Source: Acidobacteria bacterium UBA2161
Lineage (GTDB): Bacteria > Acidobacteriota > Vicinamibacteria > Vicinamibacterales > UBA823
NCBI GenBank assembly: GCA_002328835.1
Contig: DCWN01000002.1
Span: 8,666 to 72,665 of the forward strand
Length of the DNA: 64,000 nt
Reading direction: 5' to 3'
Positions 26,503 through 35,087 of the stretch are shown one piece after another. A program made the translations under genes and the position numbers. Numbering within the stretch: position 1 is the first letter of the stretch; every line of letters begins with the position of its first letter. Under the pieces are notes generated by a model. That model had not been told where the DNA came from, did no database searches, and saw only the letters and a list, made by a program, of their open reading frames with translations.

Positions 26503-27564
26503 ATGGTGACGGCTTCTCAGGTCAAGGCGCGTGCCTCCGAGCTGGGCTTCGATCTGTGCGGGATCGCGCCGGTCGAATCGCTGCCAGAGTTGGGCTTCCT
26601 GCAAACGTGGATCGATCGCGGGTACGCGGGGGAGATGGCGTACATGGCGCGGACCGCCGATCGGCGGGCGGACGTTCGCGCGGTGCTCCCGGGCGCCAGG
26701 TCGGTCGTGATGCTGGCGACCGTCTACAACGTCGACCGGCCGTACTCGACGGAGCGCAAGGCGTCAGCCGAGGCGAGGATCGCCCGCTACGCGTGGGGTG
26801 ACGACTATCACGACGTGGTGGGCGCGCGCACCGAGGCGCTGCGCGGCTGGATGGCCGAGCGTGGCGGCCCGACGTTCGAGGGGCGGGCCTACGTCGATAC
26901 GGGTCCTGTTCAGGAACGCGTCTACGCGCAGCATGCCGGCCTCGGCTGGATCGGCAAGAACACCTGCCTCATCAACGGTGAACGCGGATCGTGGCTGTTC
27001 TTGTCCGAGATCATCTGCACGCTCGATCTCCCGCCGGACGACGCGTCGCTCGACCAGTGCGGTAGCTGTACGCTCTGCCTCGAGGCCTGCCCGACCGGCG
27101 CACTGCCCGAACCGTGGGTGCTCGATGCGACGAGGTGTCTGTCGTATCTCACGATCGAGCTGAAGGGCGCTGTGCCCGAATCGCAGCGCGAGGGTGTCGA
27201 GTCGCACGTCTTTGGCTGCGACATCTGCCAGGACGTCTGCCCCTGGAACGACGCCGCGGCGCAGAGCGCCGACCGCGCGTGGTGGCCCCGGGCGCTCTTC
27301 GATCAGACCAGCCTGCTCGATCTCTGGCAGCGGCCCGATGCGGAGTTGCGGTCGGCGATGAAGGAGTCGGCGATGACGCGGGCAGGCGTGAAGCGGTTGC
27401 GGCGAAACCTCGCGGTCGCGCTGGGCAACAGCGGCGATCCGGCCGCGCGGGAGGCTCTGGAGAGGGCCGGGCCCGGGTCGGACCCGGCCGAGGCGGCGCC
27501 CTCGCTCGACGATCCGATGGTCGCCGAGCACGTCGTGTGGGCCCGGCGGAAACTGGCGCCGTAA
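26503..27564 (+). CDS. queG: Epoxyqueuosine reductase
   Basis: Cobalamin-dependent, iron-sulfur enzyme that reduces epoxyqueuosine to queuosine in tRNA position 34. The 353 residues begin ELGFDLCGIAP, then AYMARTADRRADVRAVLPGARSVVML, DTGPVQERVYAQHAGLGWIGKNTCLIN, the first cluster CGSCTLCLEACPTGAL (from Cys186) and the second CDICQDVCPWN, followed by a HEAT-like C-terminal helical domain (RAGVKRLRRNLAVALGNSGDP). Both 4Fe-4S motifs are intact. No other queuosine gene is in the window; the organism may salvage or make Q elsewhere. Confidence 0.95.
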   Translation: MVTASQVKARASELGFDLCGIAPVESLPELGFLQTWIDRGYAGEMAYMARTADRRADVRAVLPGARSVVMLATVYNVDRPYSTERKASAEARIARYAWGDDYHDVVGARTEALRGWMAERGGPTFEGRAYVDTGPVQERVYAQHAGLGWIGKNTCLINGERGSWLFLSEIICTLDLPPDDASLDQCGSCTLCLEACPTGALPEPWVLDATRCLSYLTIELKGAVPESQREGVESHVFGCDICQDVCPWNDAAAQSADRAWWPRALFDQTSLLDLWQRPDAELRSAMKESAMTRAGVKRLRRNLAVALGNSGDPAAREALERAGPGSDPAEAAPSLDDPMVAEHVVWARRKLAP

Positions 27565-27645
27565 CCCCGCCTCGGGTGTCGGTCGGGGTGTTTTGATCTT
27601 TGGCGGCCGTCGCCATACCCTTGGGAGAGCCGATTCGCCGACGCC

Positions 27646-28212
27646 ATGGATACGCCTCCGTCACCCGATTCCCGACTGGCACCGACGCTCCTGCTGTCGA
27701 TGCCGCAGTTGGCGGATCCCAATTTCCACCGAACGGTCATCCTGCTGTGCGAGTACGGCGCGGAAGGCGCGTTCGGGCTCGTGCTGAACCGGCCCACCGA
27801 GACCTCGGCGGCCGACGTCGTCAAGCTCGAGCCGCCGGCGAATGGTCGCGGCGGCCTGCAGTTGTGGATCGGGGGTCCCGTCGAGCCGCAGCGCGGATGG
27901 ATCCTCCTGGGCGAGGAGCCGGCCGAGTCCGACGCGGTGCGGGTCTGTCCCGGTGTCTATCTCTCGACGTCGGCCGATCTGCTGCGCCAGCTCCTCGATG
28001 CCAAGCCGGAGACGCAGGCGAGGTTGTTGACCGGCTATGCCGGCTGGGGACCCGGCCAGCTCGACGCGGAAATCGCGGCGTCCTCCTGGCTCACGACCGA
28101 TGTCGACCTCGATCTCGTCTTTCGCACAGAGCCCGATCGGATGTGGGAGATCGCGATACGCCGGCTCGGCGCGGATCCCTCCGCGCTCCAGATGAGCCAC
28201 GGCGTGCATTAA
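27646..28212 (+). CDS. YqgE/AlgH family protein
   Basis: The 188 residues contain the family features LAPTLLLSMPQLADPNFHRTVILLCEY, GAFGLVLNRPTE, LQLWIGGPVEPQRGWILL, YLSTSADLLRQLL, ARLLTGYAGWGPGQLDAEIAASSWL and DPSALQMSHGVH. The fold is known, the biochemical role is not; the Pseudomonas homologue AlgH affects alginate regulation. It follows queG by 81 bases. A repeat hairpin begins 6 bases after its stop. Confidence 0.93.
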   Translation: MDTPPSPDSRLAPTLLLSMPQLADPNFHRTVILLCEYGAEGAFGLVLNRPTETSAADVVKLEPPANGRGGLQLWIGGPVEPQRGWILLGEEPAESDAVRVCPGVYLSTSADLLRQLLDAKPETQARLLTGYAGWGPGQLDAEIAASSWLTTDVDLDLVFRTEPDRMWEIAIRRLGADPSALQMSHGVH

Positions 28213-28218
28213 CTAGAT

Positions 28219-28275
28219 GGGGCGCCTTGCGCCCCAAGCCCCACGCGGGCGCTGCGCGGGGACCCCGAGTGCCCC
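28219..28275. repeat. GC-rich post-stop repeat, copy A (terminator-like hairpin)
   Basis: GGGGCGC-CTT-GCGCCCC forms a perfect 7-bp stem directly behind the yqgE stop. It is followed by an AAGCCCC spacer, a CGCG block and the palindrome CGGGGACCCCG with TGCCCC. The minus strand of 44179-44232 carries the same order, and 33750-33764 shares the first 15 bases exactly. The rest of the gap to 28394 is GC-rich with further GCGCGC-type inverted repeats and no gene. Confidence 0.55.
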
Positions 28276-28394
28276 ACTCCGCGCCCGCGGGCCGCGCTGT
28301 GCGCGGCCTGATCCTGCCGATGGCGCGCTGTGCGCGCCTTGATCCCTTCTCGACTCCGCTCGTCGCAGCAGCCGCAGGCGCTCCGCCCTCTTGC

Positions 28395-29810
28395 CTATTG
28401 ACCCAAACGCTCGGGCATGTCGGCGACGACGTAGGCCATCACGGCGACGGCGGCGACGTTGAGAGCCACCTCGGTCGGATCGATCTTGTCCATCGTGTCG
28501 GCGGGTGTGTGGTGGATCGTGAAGTAGGTCGAACCGTCCACGTCGGTCGACATGCTCGGGATGCCGGCCGCGCGGACGCTCGGGCCGATGTCGGCGCCGC
28601 CGCCGCTGGGTCCGATCCGGTGGGCGTCGATGCCGACCAGCAGGGACGCGATCGTCTCGACCGTCGCGCGCGCGCGGTCGTTGCCGGTGAAGCCGAAGCC
28701 CCGTGGACGGAAGACGCCGCCATCAGACTCGAGCATCATGACGTGGTCCGCGAGCTGGTCGGCGTGGCGGTCGCGATACGCCGTCCCGCCGCGGAGCCCG
28801 TTCTCCTCGTTCGTCCAGAGCACCACCCGCAGCGTGCGACGCGGTCGCAGGTTCAGTCGCTGCAAGATGCGCAGCGCGTCCCACGTGATGATGCACCCGC
28901 CGCCGTCGTCAGTGGATCCGGTGCCGACGTCCCACGAGTCGATGTGGCCTCCGATGACGACGACTTCCTCGGGGAGCTCGCGTCCGCGAATCTCGGCCAC
29001 GACGTTCGCGGACTCGACGTCCGGGAGCAACTGGGCGCTCATCTCGAGCCGCACCCAGGCCGGCGTGCCCCGATCCTGCATCCGCTGCAACAGGTCCGCG
29101 TCCTCGGCGGTGACCGCCGCAGCCGGGATCTGCGGGTCGGTCTCGGTATAGGTCATGGCGCCGGTGTGCGGTGTCCGGCCGGCGGTGGGGCCGACCGAGC
29201 GGACGAGGCTGGCCACCGCGCCGTGCCGGGCCGCGCGTGACGCGCCGGTCGTGCGGTACCGCACCGTCTGGCCGTAATTCGTGAACGGGACGTTGTAGAC
29301 CACGATCTTGCCAGGTACGTCGTCGGCGCGAGCGTCCAGTTCGTCGAAGCTGCCGACCACGAGCGTTTCGGCCTCAACGCCGTCCGGGGGCGTGGCGATG
29401 CTGCCCCCGAGGCCGAGCATCACCAGTTCGTGCTCGCTGGGCCGCGTGATCCGCGCGCGCTCGCTGCCGCGCACCCAGTGCGGCACCATGACCGGCTCCA
29501 GCCGGACGTTCTCGAGCCCGTCACCGCGCATCTGCTCGGCGGCCCACTCGATGGCCTGTTCGAGTTGGGGAGAACCGCTCAGGCGGTGGCCGAACGTATC
29601 ACTCAACTCGGCGAGCCGGTCCCACGCGAATGTGTTGGCCATGGCTTCGCCGATGATCCGACTGGCCGGCTCACGATAGGCGTCGAGCCAGGCCGGTGCC
29701 GACGCTTGACCGGTTACGGCCGGCGCGGTCGTCAGGCTGGCCGCCGCCAGGATGGCGATCGTGACGATCAGTCGTGACGGTCGTACGATGGGTGAACGCT
29801 GCTCTGACAT
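28395..29810 (-). CDS. Secreted M28 family zinc aminopeptidase
   Basis: Bimetallic exopeptidase of 471 residues from ATG 29808-29810 (MSEQRSP). GAGGAG lies upstream; an in-frame start 75 bases earlier lacks one. A signal peptide (RLIVTIAILAAASLTTAPAVTGQ) directs export. A PA-domain-like insert (VEAETLVVGSFDELDARADDVPGKIVVYN) precedes the catalytic part: VVIGGHIDSWDVGTGSTDDGGGC with His and Asp ligands, LWTNEENGLRGG with the catalytic Glu pair, MLESDGGVF, and TIHHTPADTMDKID with the last His. It is a standard acidobacterial M28 enzyme, probably an aminopeptidase or carboxypeptidase. Confidence 0.92.
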   Translation of the reverse strand: MSEQRSPIVRPSRLIVTIAILAAASLTTAPAVTGQASAPAWLDAYREPASRIIGEAMANTFAWDRLAELSDTFGHRLSGSPQLEQAIEWAAEQMRGDGLENVRLEPVMVPHWVRGSERARITRPSEHELVMLGLGGSIATPPDGVEAETLVVGSFDELDARADDVPGKIVVYNVPFTNYGQTVRYRTTGASRAARHGAVASLVRSVGPTAGRTPHTGAMTYTETDPQIPAAAVTAEDADLLQRMQDRGTPAWVRLEMSAQLLPDVESANVVAEIRGRELPEEVVVIGGHIDSWDVGTGSTDDGGGCIITWDALRILQRLNLRPRRTLRVVLWTNEENGLRGGTAYRDRHADQLADHVMMLESDGGVFRPRGFGFTGNDRARATVETIASLLVGIDAHRIGPSGGGADIGPSVRAAGIPSMSTDVDGSTYFTIHHTPADTMDKIDPTEVALNVAAVAVMAYVVADMPERLGQ

Positions 29811-30009
29811 CCGATGGCTCCTCGCCCGTGATGCAGTGACTTCATGCGGGCGTCTGCCCGACGCTGTGACGTTCAAGGCTATCACCGCGGTGGCAGTCGC
29901 GCCGCGGCTTGTTCCGATTCGGTGCGGCTGGTACAGTCGGCAGCGATGTCCATCGGCGCGACGAGACCCACGCTGGTCGTGAGTTCGAGTGGACCCGGAG
30001 GAGAGACGA

Positions 30010-30438
30010 ATGGCGAAGAAGGACAGTGTGAAGCAAGAGTTGATTGGCGGTCTGAACGAGGATCTGAATCTCGAACTCGAGGCCGTACTCCGATACCTCT
30101 ATCACTCGTCGACAGCAACGAGTCTGCTCGGCCACGAACTTCGCGAGCTGGTGAAGGAGGACATCGCGGGTGAACTCAATCACGCCATCTTCCTGGCGGA
30201 CAAGATCAACGCGCTCGGCGGTGACGTGAAGATCAACGTCGGCATGCCGAAGCGCGTCCGCTCGGCAAAACAGATGATGGAGATGAACATCAAGGCGGAA
30301 CGCAAGGCGGTTGCCAACTACGCGGTGCGCATCGATCAGGCCGAAGCCTTCGGCGACCGCGGTCTCGTTATCCGGCTCGAAGACATCCTGGCGGAGGAGA
30401 CCGACCACGCCGAGGATCTGGAGCGTCTAAAGAGATGA
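30010..30438 (+). CDS. Bacterioferritin-like diiron protein
   Basis: Four-helix-bundle ferritin-like protein of 142 residues. The ligand pattern is complete: Glu24, ExxH at 55-58 (ELNH), Glu97 and ExxH at 130-133 (ETDH). Length is slightly shorter than bacterioferritin (about 158), and there is no obvious haem-ligand Met in the usual place, so a Dps- or rubrerythrin-like ferroxidase role is possible. A strong GGAGGAG site precedes the ATG at 30010. It stands alone, divergent from the M28 gene, and probably functions in iron storage or peroxide defence in the cytoplasm. Confidence 0.8.
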   Translation: MAKKDSVKQELIGGLNEDLNLELEAVLRYLYHSSTATSLLGHELRELVKEDIAGELNHAIFLADKINALGGDVKINVGMPKRVRSAKQMMEMNIKAERKAVANYAVRIDQAEAFGDRGLVIRLEDILAEETDHAEDLERLKR

Positions 30439-30490
30439 CGAGATGGCGCGGTGACGAAATTGCCGGCGTCGGGCCGGCCGCTGGCCTCGC

Positions 30491-30721
30491 TCAGCGCGGC
30501 ACCGTCCGGCGCACTGCCGTCACGGAACCCATGAGGTAGACGAGGCTGATCGGGTCGCCCGGCTCGAGCCCGCGCGCCATGGCCTCCGGGCCGACCCGCG
30601 CGGTGTGCACTGGTCCCTCGGGGTCATCCGAGTCCGAGAAGAAGACGTCACAGGAGGTCTGACCGTGGATGCTGATCGGCTGGACCCGTCTGAGGATGGC
30701 TTGGCGCGTTCCGTTTAGCAC
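30491..30721 (-). CDS. Small hypothetical protein downstream of dinB
   Basis: The 76-residue frame begins with GTG 7 bases after the dinB stop on the same strand, so it would be co-transcribed. It is soluble, with alternating strands (RRVQPISIHG, CDVFFSD, VHTARVG, PISLVYLMGSVTAVRR), perhaps a small beta-barrel. I recognise no family and see no catalytic motif. Base composition matches the neighbours. It could be a real accessory gene or a chance frame; operon position favours the former. Confidence 0.45.
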   Translation of the reverse strand: MLNGTRQAILRRVQPISIHGQTSCDVFFSDSDDPEGPVHTARVGPEAMARGLEPGDPISLVYLMGSVTAVRRTVPR

Positions 30722-30728
30722 GTTCCGA

Positions 30729-31841
30729 TCATAACAGCCCCGACGGCTCGAGGCCGTCGAACGGCAACCGGGGCAGCCGATCGACCGGTGCGGGCTCGTC
30801 GTCGGCCGTCAGGTTGTGCATCGTCACCCCGAGCAGGCGCACCGCACGGACGCCGGCGTCGGTGCGGTCGAGTAGCCCGAGCGCGCGCCGGACGATCTCC
30901 TCGGCGTCGCGCGTCGGCGGCGACGCTGTATGCCTGCGCGTGATCGTCGTGAAGTCGCCGTAGCGCACCTTGATGGTGACGGTGCGTGCCGTCCGCCCAC
31001 TCCGGGCCAGCCAGTCGGCACCACGGCGCGCCAAGCCGTCGATCTCGGCACGGATCGTATCGAGGTCGATCAGGTCCTCGGCGAAGGTCCGCTCCGAACC
31101 CGCGGATTTCGACGGCCGATTGACGACGACCGGGCGGTCGTCGTGGCCCCACGCCAGTCGCTGCAGCGACTCGGCCCAACTCCCCACGATCCCGCGCAGC
31201 GCATCGAGTTCGACGTCGCGGACGTCGACCAGCCGTTCGATGCCGCGCGCCCTGAGCTTGCCCGCCGTGACGGGGCCGACGCCCCACAGCGCCTCGACGG
31301 GCAGCTTCTGCAGGAAGGCCTCGACGCGGGCATGCGGCACGACGGTCAAGCCGTCGGGTTTCTGCCACCCCGAGGCGATCTTGGCGATGAACTTATTGGG
31401 GGCCACGCCGGCCGATGCCGTGAGGCGCGTGCGCTCCAGAATGTGGGCTTTGATCCGCTTGGCGACGGTCGTCGCGAGCGGCTCGCCCCAGGCGTTGACC
31501 GTCACGTCGAGGTAGGCCTCGTCGAGCGACAGCGGTTCCACGAGTCGTGTGGCCTCGCGGAAGATTTCGAACACCTCCTTGGAGACCGCGCGGTACTTCG
31601 AGAAGTCGGGTCGCACGATCACGAGCGCCGGACAGAGTCGCACGGCCCTGGCCATCGCCATCGCCGACCGCACGCCGAACTCGCGCGCCTCGTAGCTCGC
31701 CGCGGCGACCACGCCGCGCCGTTCGGGGCGTCCACCGACGGCGACGGGCTTGCCCGCTAGCGATGGGTCGTCGCGCTGTTCGACCGACGCGTAGAACGCA
31801 TCCATGTCGACGTGCACGATGCGACGGGCACTGTCGGTCAC
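30729..31841 (-). CDS. dinB: DNA polymerase IV (Y-family)
   Basis: Error-prone translesion polymerase. The 370 residues show the palm motifs VHVDMDAFYASVEQRD and LSLDEAYLDV with the catalytic Asp/Asp-Glu triad, the helix-hairpin-helix KLPVEALWGVGPVTAGKLRARGI, and a little-finger domain. The C-terminal LPRLPF may bind the beta clamp. GTG at 31839-31841 is the start, with TACACT 6 nt upstream, so the mRNA is probably leaderless. No LexA-like operator is obvious in the short gap to the divergent ABC exporter. Confidence 0.95.
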   Translation of the reverse strand: MTDSARRIVHVDMDAFYASVEQRDDPSLAGKPVAVGGRPERRGVVAAASYEAREFGVRSAMAMARAVRLCPALVIVRPDFSKYRAVSKEVFEIFREATRLVEPLSLDEAYLDVTVNAWGEPLATTVAKRIKAHILERTRLTASAGVAPNKFIAKIASGWQKPDGLTVVPHARVEAFLQKLPVEALWGVGPVTAGKLRARGIERLVDVRDVELDALRGIVGSWAESLQRLAWGHDDRPVVVNRPSKSAGSERTFAEDLIDLDTIRAEIDGLARRGADWLARSGRTARTVTIKVRYGDFTTITRRHTASPPTRDAEEIVRRALGLLDRTDAGVRAVRLLGVTMHNLTADDEPAPVDRLPRLPFDGLEPSGLL

Positions 31842-31847
31842 CCGCCG

Positions 31848-31853
31848 AGTGTA
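31848..31853 (-). promoter_or_regulatory. -10-like box (TACACT) 6 nt before dinB
   Basis: TACACT, 6 nt, GTG on the minus strand. It lies 8 bases from the mirror-image box of the divergent ABC exporter. Confidence 0.4.
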
Positions 31854-31861
31854 CTACGCGG

Positions 31862-31867
31862 TAGTAT
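31862..31867 (+). promoter_or_regulatory. -10-like box (TAGTAT) 6 nt before the ABC exporter GTG
   Basis: TAGTAT, 6 nt, GTG (31874). The spacing matches the other leaderless-type starts in the window and decides the start of the exporter. Confidence 0.4.
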
Positions 31868-31873
31868 GGTGGA

Positions 31874-33748
31874 GTGGCGTCCAGCGGCGCTGCAGGCGAA
31901 CGAGTGATGTCGACCGAGAAGCAACAGAACACGACGAGCGGTGCGTGGGTCGAAGCCCGCGAACTGGTGTACGCGCATCGCTACCGGCTCGCGCTCGGCC
32001 TGGCGTTGATGCTGGTGAATCGCCTGTCGGGGCTGGTGCTGCCGGCCTCGTCGAAGTACCTCATTGACGACGTCATCGCCAACCAGCGCGGCGACCTGCT
32101 GCCGACGCTGGCGCTGGCGGTGGGCGCATCGGCGGTGGTTCAGGCGGTGACCGCGTTCGCGCTGTCGCAGGTGCTGGGCGTCGCGGCCCAGCGCGCCATC
32201 ACCGACATGCGGAAGCGCGTGCAGGCGCACGTCACCCGGCTGCCGATCGGCTACTTCGATTCCACGAAGACCGGCGTGTTGATTTCCCGGATCATGACCG
32301 ATGCCGAGGGAATCCGGAACCTGGTGGGCACCGGCCTCGCGCAGCTGACCGGCGGCCTGGTCACCGCGATCATCGCGCTGGTCGTGCTCTTCTATCTGAG
32401 CTGGCAGCTCACATCGGTCACCTTGCTGATTCTGCTCGCGTTCGCCGGCGCGATGGCCACCGCCTTCAAGCGACTCCGGCCGTTGTTTCGCGAGCGGGGC
32501 AAGATCAACGCCGAGGTGACCGGCAGGCTGAACGAAACGCTGGGTGGCATCCGAATCGTCAAGGCCTACACGGTGGAACGGCGTGAGCAGCGAATCTTTG
32601 CGAGCGGCGCGCACCGCCTGCTGCGCAACGTCGCCAGGTCGATCACCGGCGTGTCGGCGATCGCCGCGGTCTCGACACTGGTCATCGGCGCGATCGGCGT
32701 GCTGATGATCCTCGTCGGCGGCCGGGCCATTCTCGACGGGACGATGACGCTCGGCGACTTCATCGCCTACGTCTTCTTCACGGGCTTGATGGCGGCGCCG
32801 CTCGTGCAGATCGCGTCGATCGGCACCCAGATCACTGAAGCGTTCGCCGGCCTCGACCGGATCCGCGAGATCCGCCGGATGGCGACCGAAGACGAGGAGG
32901 ATGCCCAGCGGCAGCCGGTTCCCGAGGTCCGTGGCGACGTGACCTGCGAGCACGTCTGGTTCGAGTACACCGACGGCGTGCCGGTGCTGCGCGATGTCTC
33001 GTTCGTGGCTCCGGCGGGCACGACGACGGCGCTGGTCGGATCGAGTGGGTCGGGCAAGAGCACGATGATCAGCCTGATCCTGGCGTTCAATCGGCCCAAG
33101 TCAGGCAGGGTCACGGTGGATGGGCTCGACCTCGCGTCGCTCCGGCTCCGGGACTACCGTCGACATATGGGTGTGGTCTTGCAGGAGAACTTTCTCTTCG
33201 ACGGCACCGTGGCCGAAAACATCCGATTCGCGCGGCCCGATGCCACGCCGGAGGAGATCCGCGACGTGAGCCGGACCGCGCACTGCGACGAGTTCATTCA
33301 GGAACTAGAGCAGGGGTACGACACGGTCGTGGGCGAGCGGGGCGTGAAGCTGTCGGGTGGGCAGCGGCAGCGCGTGGCCATCGCCCGGGCGATTCTCGCC
33401 GATCCACGCATCCTGATTCTGGACGAGGCCACGTCGAGCCTCGACAGCGAGAGCGAGGGCTTCATTCAGGACGGGCTGCGTCAGCTCCGCCATGGGCGAA
33501 CGACCTTCGTCATCGCGCATCGACTGTCGACGATTCAGAGCGCCGATCAGATTCTTGTCATCGAGGGTGGTGAGATCGTCGAGCGAGGCACACACGACGA
33601 GCTGTTGGCGCTCGACGGGCGCTATCGCCAGCTCTACGAGAAGCAGTACCGGCTCGAGCGCGACCGCTTCATCAATCCCGGCGAAGACTTCACGCCCGAT
33701 CTGCCGCCCGTGCCGGCCGCGCCGACCCGAAACTCCACATCCTTATAG
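31874..33748 (+). CDS. ABC exporter, transmembrane and ATPase domains fused (MsbA-like)
   Basis: Half-transporter of 624 residues working as a homodimer in the inner membrane. Residues about 30-330 hold six membrane helices with coupling motifs (ITDMRKRVQAHVTRLPIGYFDSTKTG). The ATPase follows: Walker A GSSGSGKST, Q-loop VVLQENFLFDGTV, signature LSGGQRQRVAIARAIL, Walker B ILILDEATSSLD and the H-loop FVIAHRLST. The tail is Pro-rich. Start GTG 31874 is preferred from the promoter spacing; ATG 31907 is the alternative. The substrate may be lipid or drug; lpxB elsewhere in the window gives weak support for a lipid A flippase. Confidence 0.9.
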   Translation: MASSGAAGERVMSTEKQQNTTSGAWVEARELVYAHRYRLALGLALMLVNRLSGLVLPASSKYLIDDVIANQRGDLLPTLALAVGASAVVQAVTAFALSQVLGVAAQRAITDMRKRVQAHVTRLPIGYFDSTKTGVLISRIMTDAEGIRNLVGTGLAQLTGGLVTAIIALVVLFYLSWQLTSVTLLILLAFAGAMATAFKRLRPLFRERGKINAEVTGRLNETLGGIRIVKAYTVERREQRIFASGAHRLLRNVARSITGVSAIAAVSTLVIGAIGVLMILVGGRAILDGTMTLGDFIAYVFFTGLMAAPLVQIASIGTQITEAFAGLDRIREIRRMATEDEEDAQRQPVPEVRGDVTCEHVWFEYTDGVPVLRDVSFVAPAGTTTALVGSSGSGKSTMISLILAFNRPKSGRVTVDGLDLASLRLRDYRRHMGVVLQENFLFDGTVAENIRFARPDATPEEIRDVSRTAHCDEFIQELEQGYDTVVGERGVKLSGGQRQRVAIARAILADPRILILDEATSSLDSESEGFIQDGLRQLRHGRTTFVIAHRLSTIQSADQILVIEGGEIVERGTHDELLALDGRYRQLYEKQYRLERDRFINPGEDFTPDLPPVPAAPTRNSTSL

Positions 33749-33749
33749 A

Positions 33750-33764
33750 GGGGCGCCTTGCGCC
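33750..33764. repeat. GC-rich post-stop repeat, copy C (short)
   Basis: Fifteen bases identical to the start of copy A (hairpin GGCGC-CTT-GCGCC) begin one base after the ABC exporter stop. The longer 3' part seen in copies A and B is absent. Confidence 0.5.
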
Positions 33765-33791
33765 GTGCCGGCGCCGACCGCGCCTCTCAGG

Positions 33792-34040
33792 GTGACGACC
33801 AACCAGGAGGTCTGCGACACTCACACGTGGATGCGGGGATTCGTCGTGGCCTCCGTCGACCGCGCCGAGGTCTCCGCGGCGGATGGATCGTTTCGGATCG
33901 ACGAGGTGCCACCCGGCACCTACGAGCTCAGCTTCTGGCACGAGGTGCTGGAGGGGTCGTCCCAGACCGTGACCGTGCCGGCGGGCGCTGTGGCCGAGGT
34001 GCAGGTCGACTTCCGGCCGGCCGCGGAAGCGGCGCCGTAG
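33792..34040 (+). pseudogene. C-terminal fragment of a cupredoxin/carboxypeptidase-regulatory-like protein
   Basis: Eighty-two codons carry CDTHTWMRGFVV, with Cys, His and Met spaced as in type-1 copper proteins. A beta-sandwich follows (DGSFRIDEVPPGTYELSFWHE, SSQTVTVPAGAVAEVQVDF). Proteins with this C-terminus normally have 100-150 more residues, including the first copper His, which is missing here. The fragment lies behind repeat copy C and the exporter stop, with no clear promoter. A GTG at 33792 could start a short protein, so a minimal functional gene is not excluded. Confidence 0.5.
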
Positions 34041-34064
34041 GGAACGGCGAGACCGGTCTTCGCG

Positions 34065-35087
34065 TCAGCCCTTGTGTTCCGGTCGCCAGTGTAGTCCGAC
34101 GTTGAGAATCCGCTGCAGCAGCGCCTCGTACGACAACCCCGCGTTCTCGGCCGATTCGGCGAAATCTTCCCCGAAGGCGATCTGCGGGTTGGGGTTCGCT
34201 TCCAGCACGTAGAATCGCCCGTCGTCGGCCAGCCGGATGTCGATCCGGGCGTAGCCGCTCAGTTCCAGCGTTCGATAGACACGGCGACAGATCTTGTAGA
34301 TGCGTGCCGTGAGATCCGCCGGGATCCCCTTGGCCGCCCCGGCCGTGATGCCGTGCTTCCGCTGATACTTGTGGCTCCACTTCACGCGCTCGGTCGCGAT
34401 CCGGTGGACGTCGTCGGGCATCTTCGTGAACTTCAGCTCCCAGATCGGAAAACACTCCAGCCGGTGGTTGCCCAGGACGCCGACGTACAGTTCGCGCCCC
34501 TCGACGAACTGCTCGATGATGGCATCGGTCCCGATGCTGTCGTGGATGAATCGAGTGCGCTCGACCAGCTTGGCATCATCCCGAACGACCGAAGCCTGCG
34601 AGATGCCCATGGAGGCGTCCTGGGTCAGCGACTTCACGATGAGCGGAAAGCCCATCCGTTTCGGCCGTTTGACGGCGCGCCCGATTCGGCAGACCGCGAA
34701 GTCAGGAATGGGAATCCGGTGGTAGGCCAGCAGTTTCTTCGACAGCGCCTTGTCGCGTGACAGCAGGAGCCCTCGCGGATTGCAGCCCGTGTAGGGCATC
34801 CGGAGCAGCTCGAGGTAGGCGACGAGGTTCTGATCGAACGACCCGACCTCATGGAAGGCCTCGAGCAGGTTGAAGGCGATGTGCGGGTTCCCGTCGGTGA
34901 TCGCCTGACGGATGCCGCTCAACTCGTCTTTCACCCCGAGCTGCTGTACCTCGTGGCCCAGATCGGACAGCGTCGACAAAACGTCGTACTCGGTCTTCCA
35001 TTGGACCGTTGCGAGGTCGTGGCCCGCCGTTTCGGCCGGCGGCACCATGTAGTCGTGCATCAGGGCCAACACCCGGAGTCTTCTCAT
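34065..35087 (-). CDS. ATP-grasp ligase, D-Ala-D-Ala ligase-like
   Basis: Carboxylate-amine ligase of 340 residues, forming amide bonds through an acyl phosphate. The N-terminus (RRLRVLALMHDYMVPPAE) is the preATP-grasp part. The ATP-binding region has GFPLIVKSLTQDASMGISQAS and AIIEQFVEGRELYVGV, and the metal site is in GYARIDIRLADDGRFYVLEANPNPQIA. These residues look catalytically complete. Real Ddl motifs for D-Ala binding are weak, so the substrate is probably another peptide or amino acid. The ATG overlaps the stop of the upstream zinc peptidase (ATGA), making a tight two-gene unit. Confidence 0.82.
   Translation of the reverse strand: MRRLRVLALMHDYMVPPAETAGHDLATVQWKTEYDVLSTLSDLGHEVQQLGVKDELSGIRQAITDGNPHIAFNLLEAFHEVGSFDQNLVAYLELLRMPYTGCNPRGLLLSRDKALSKKLLAYHRIPIPDFAVCRIGRAVKRPKRMGFPLIVKSLTQDASMGISQASVVRDDAKLVERTRFIHDSIGTDAIIEQFVEGRELYVGVLGNHRLECFPIWELKFTKMPDDVHRIATERVKWSHKYQRKHGITAGAAKGIPADLTARIYKICRRVYRTLELSGYARIDIRLADDGRFYVLEANPNPQIAFGEDFAESAENAGLSYEALLQRILNVGLHWRPEHKG

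Noticed and set aside
24721..26604. 627-codon minus-strand frame antisense to acnA
   Set aside because: Composition is typical of antisense high-GC frames, and it overlaps a complete aconitase.
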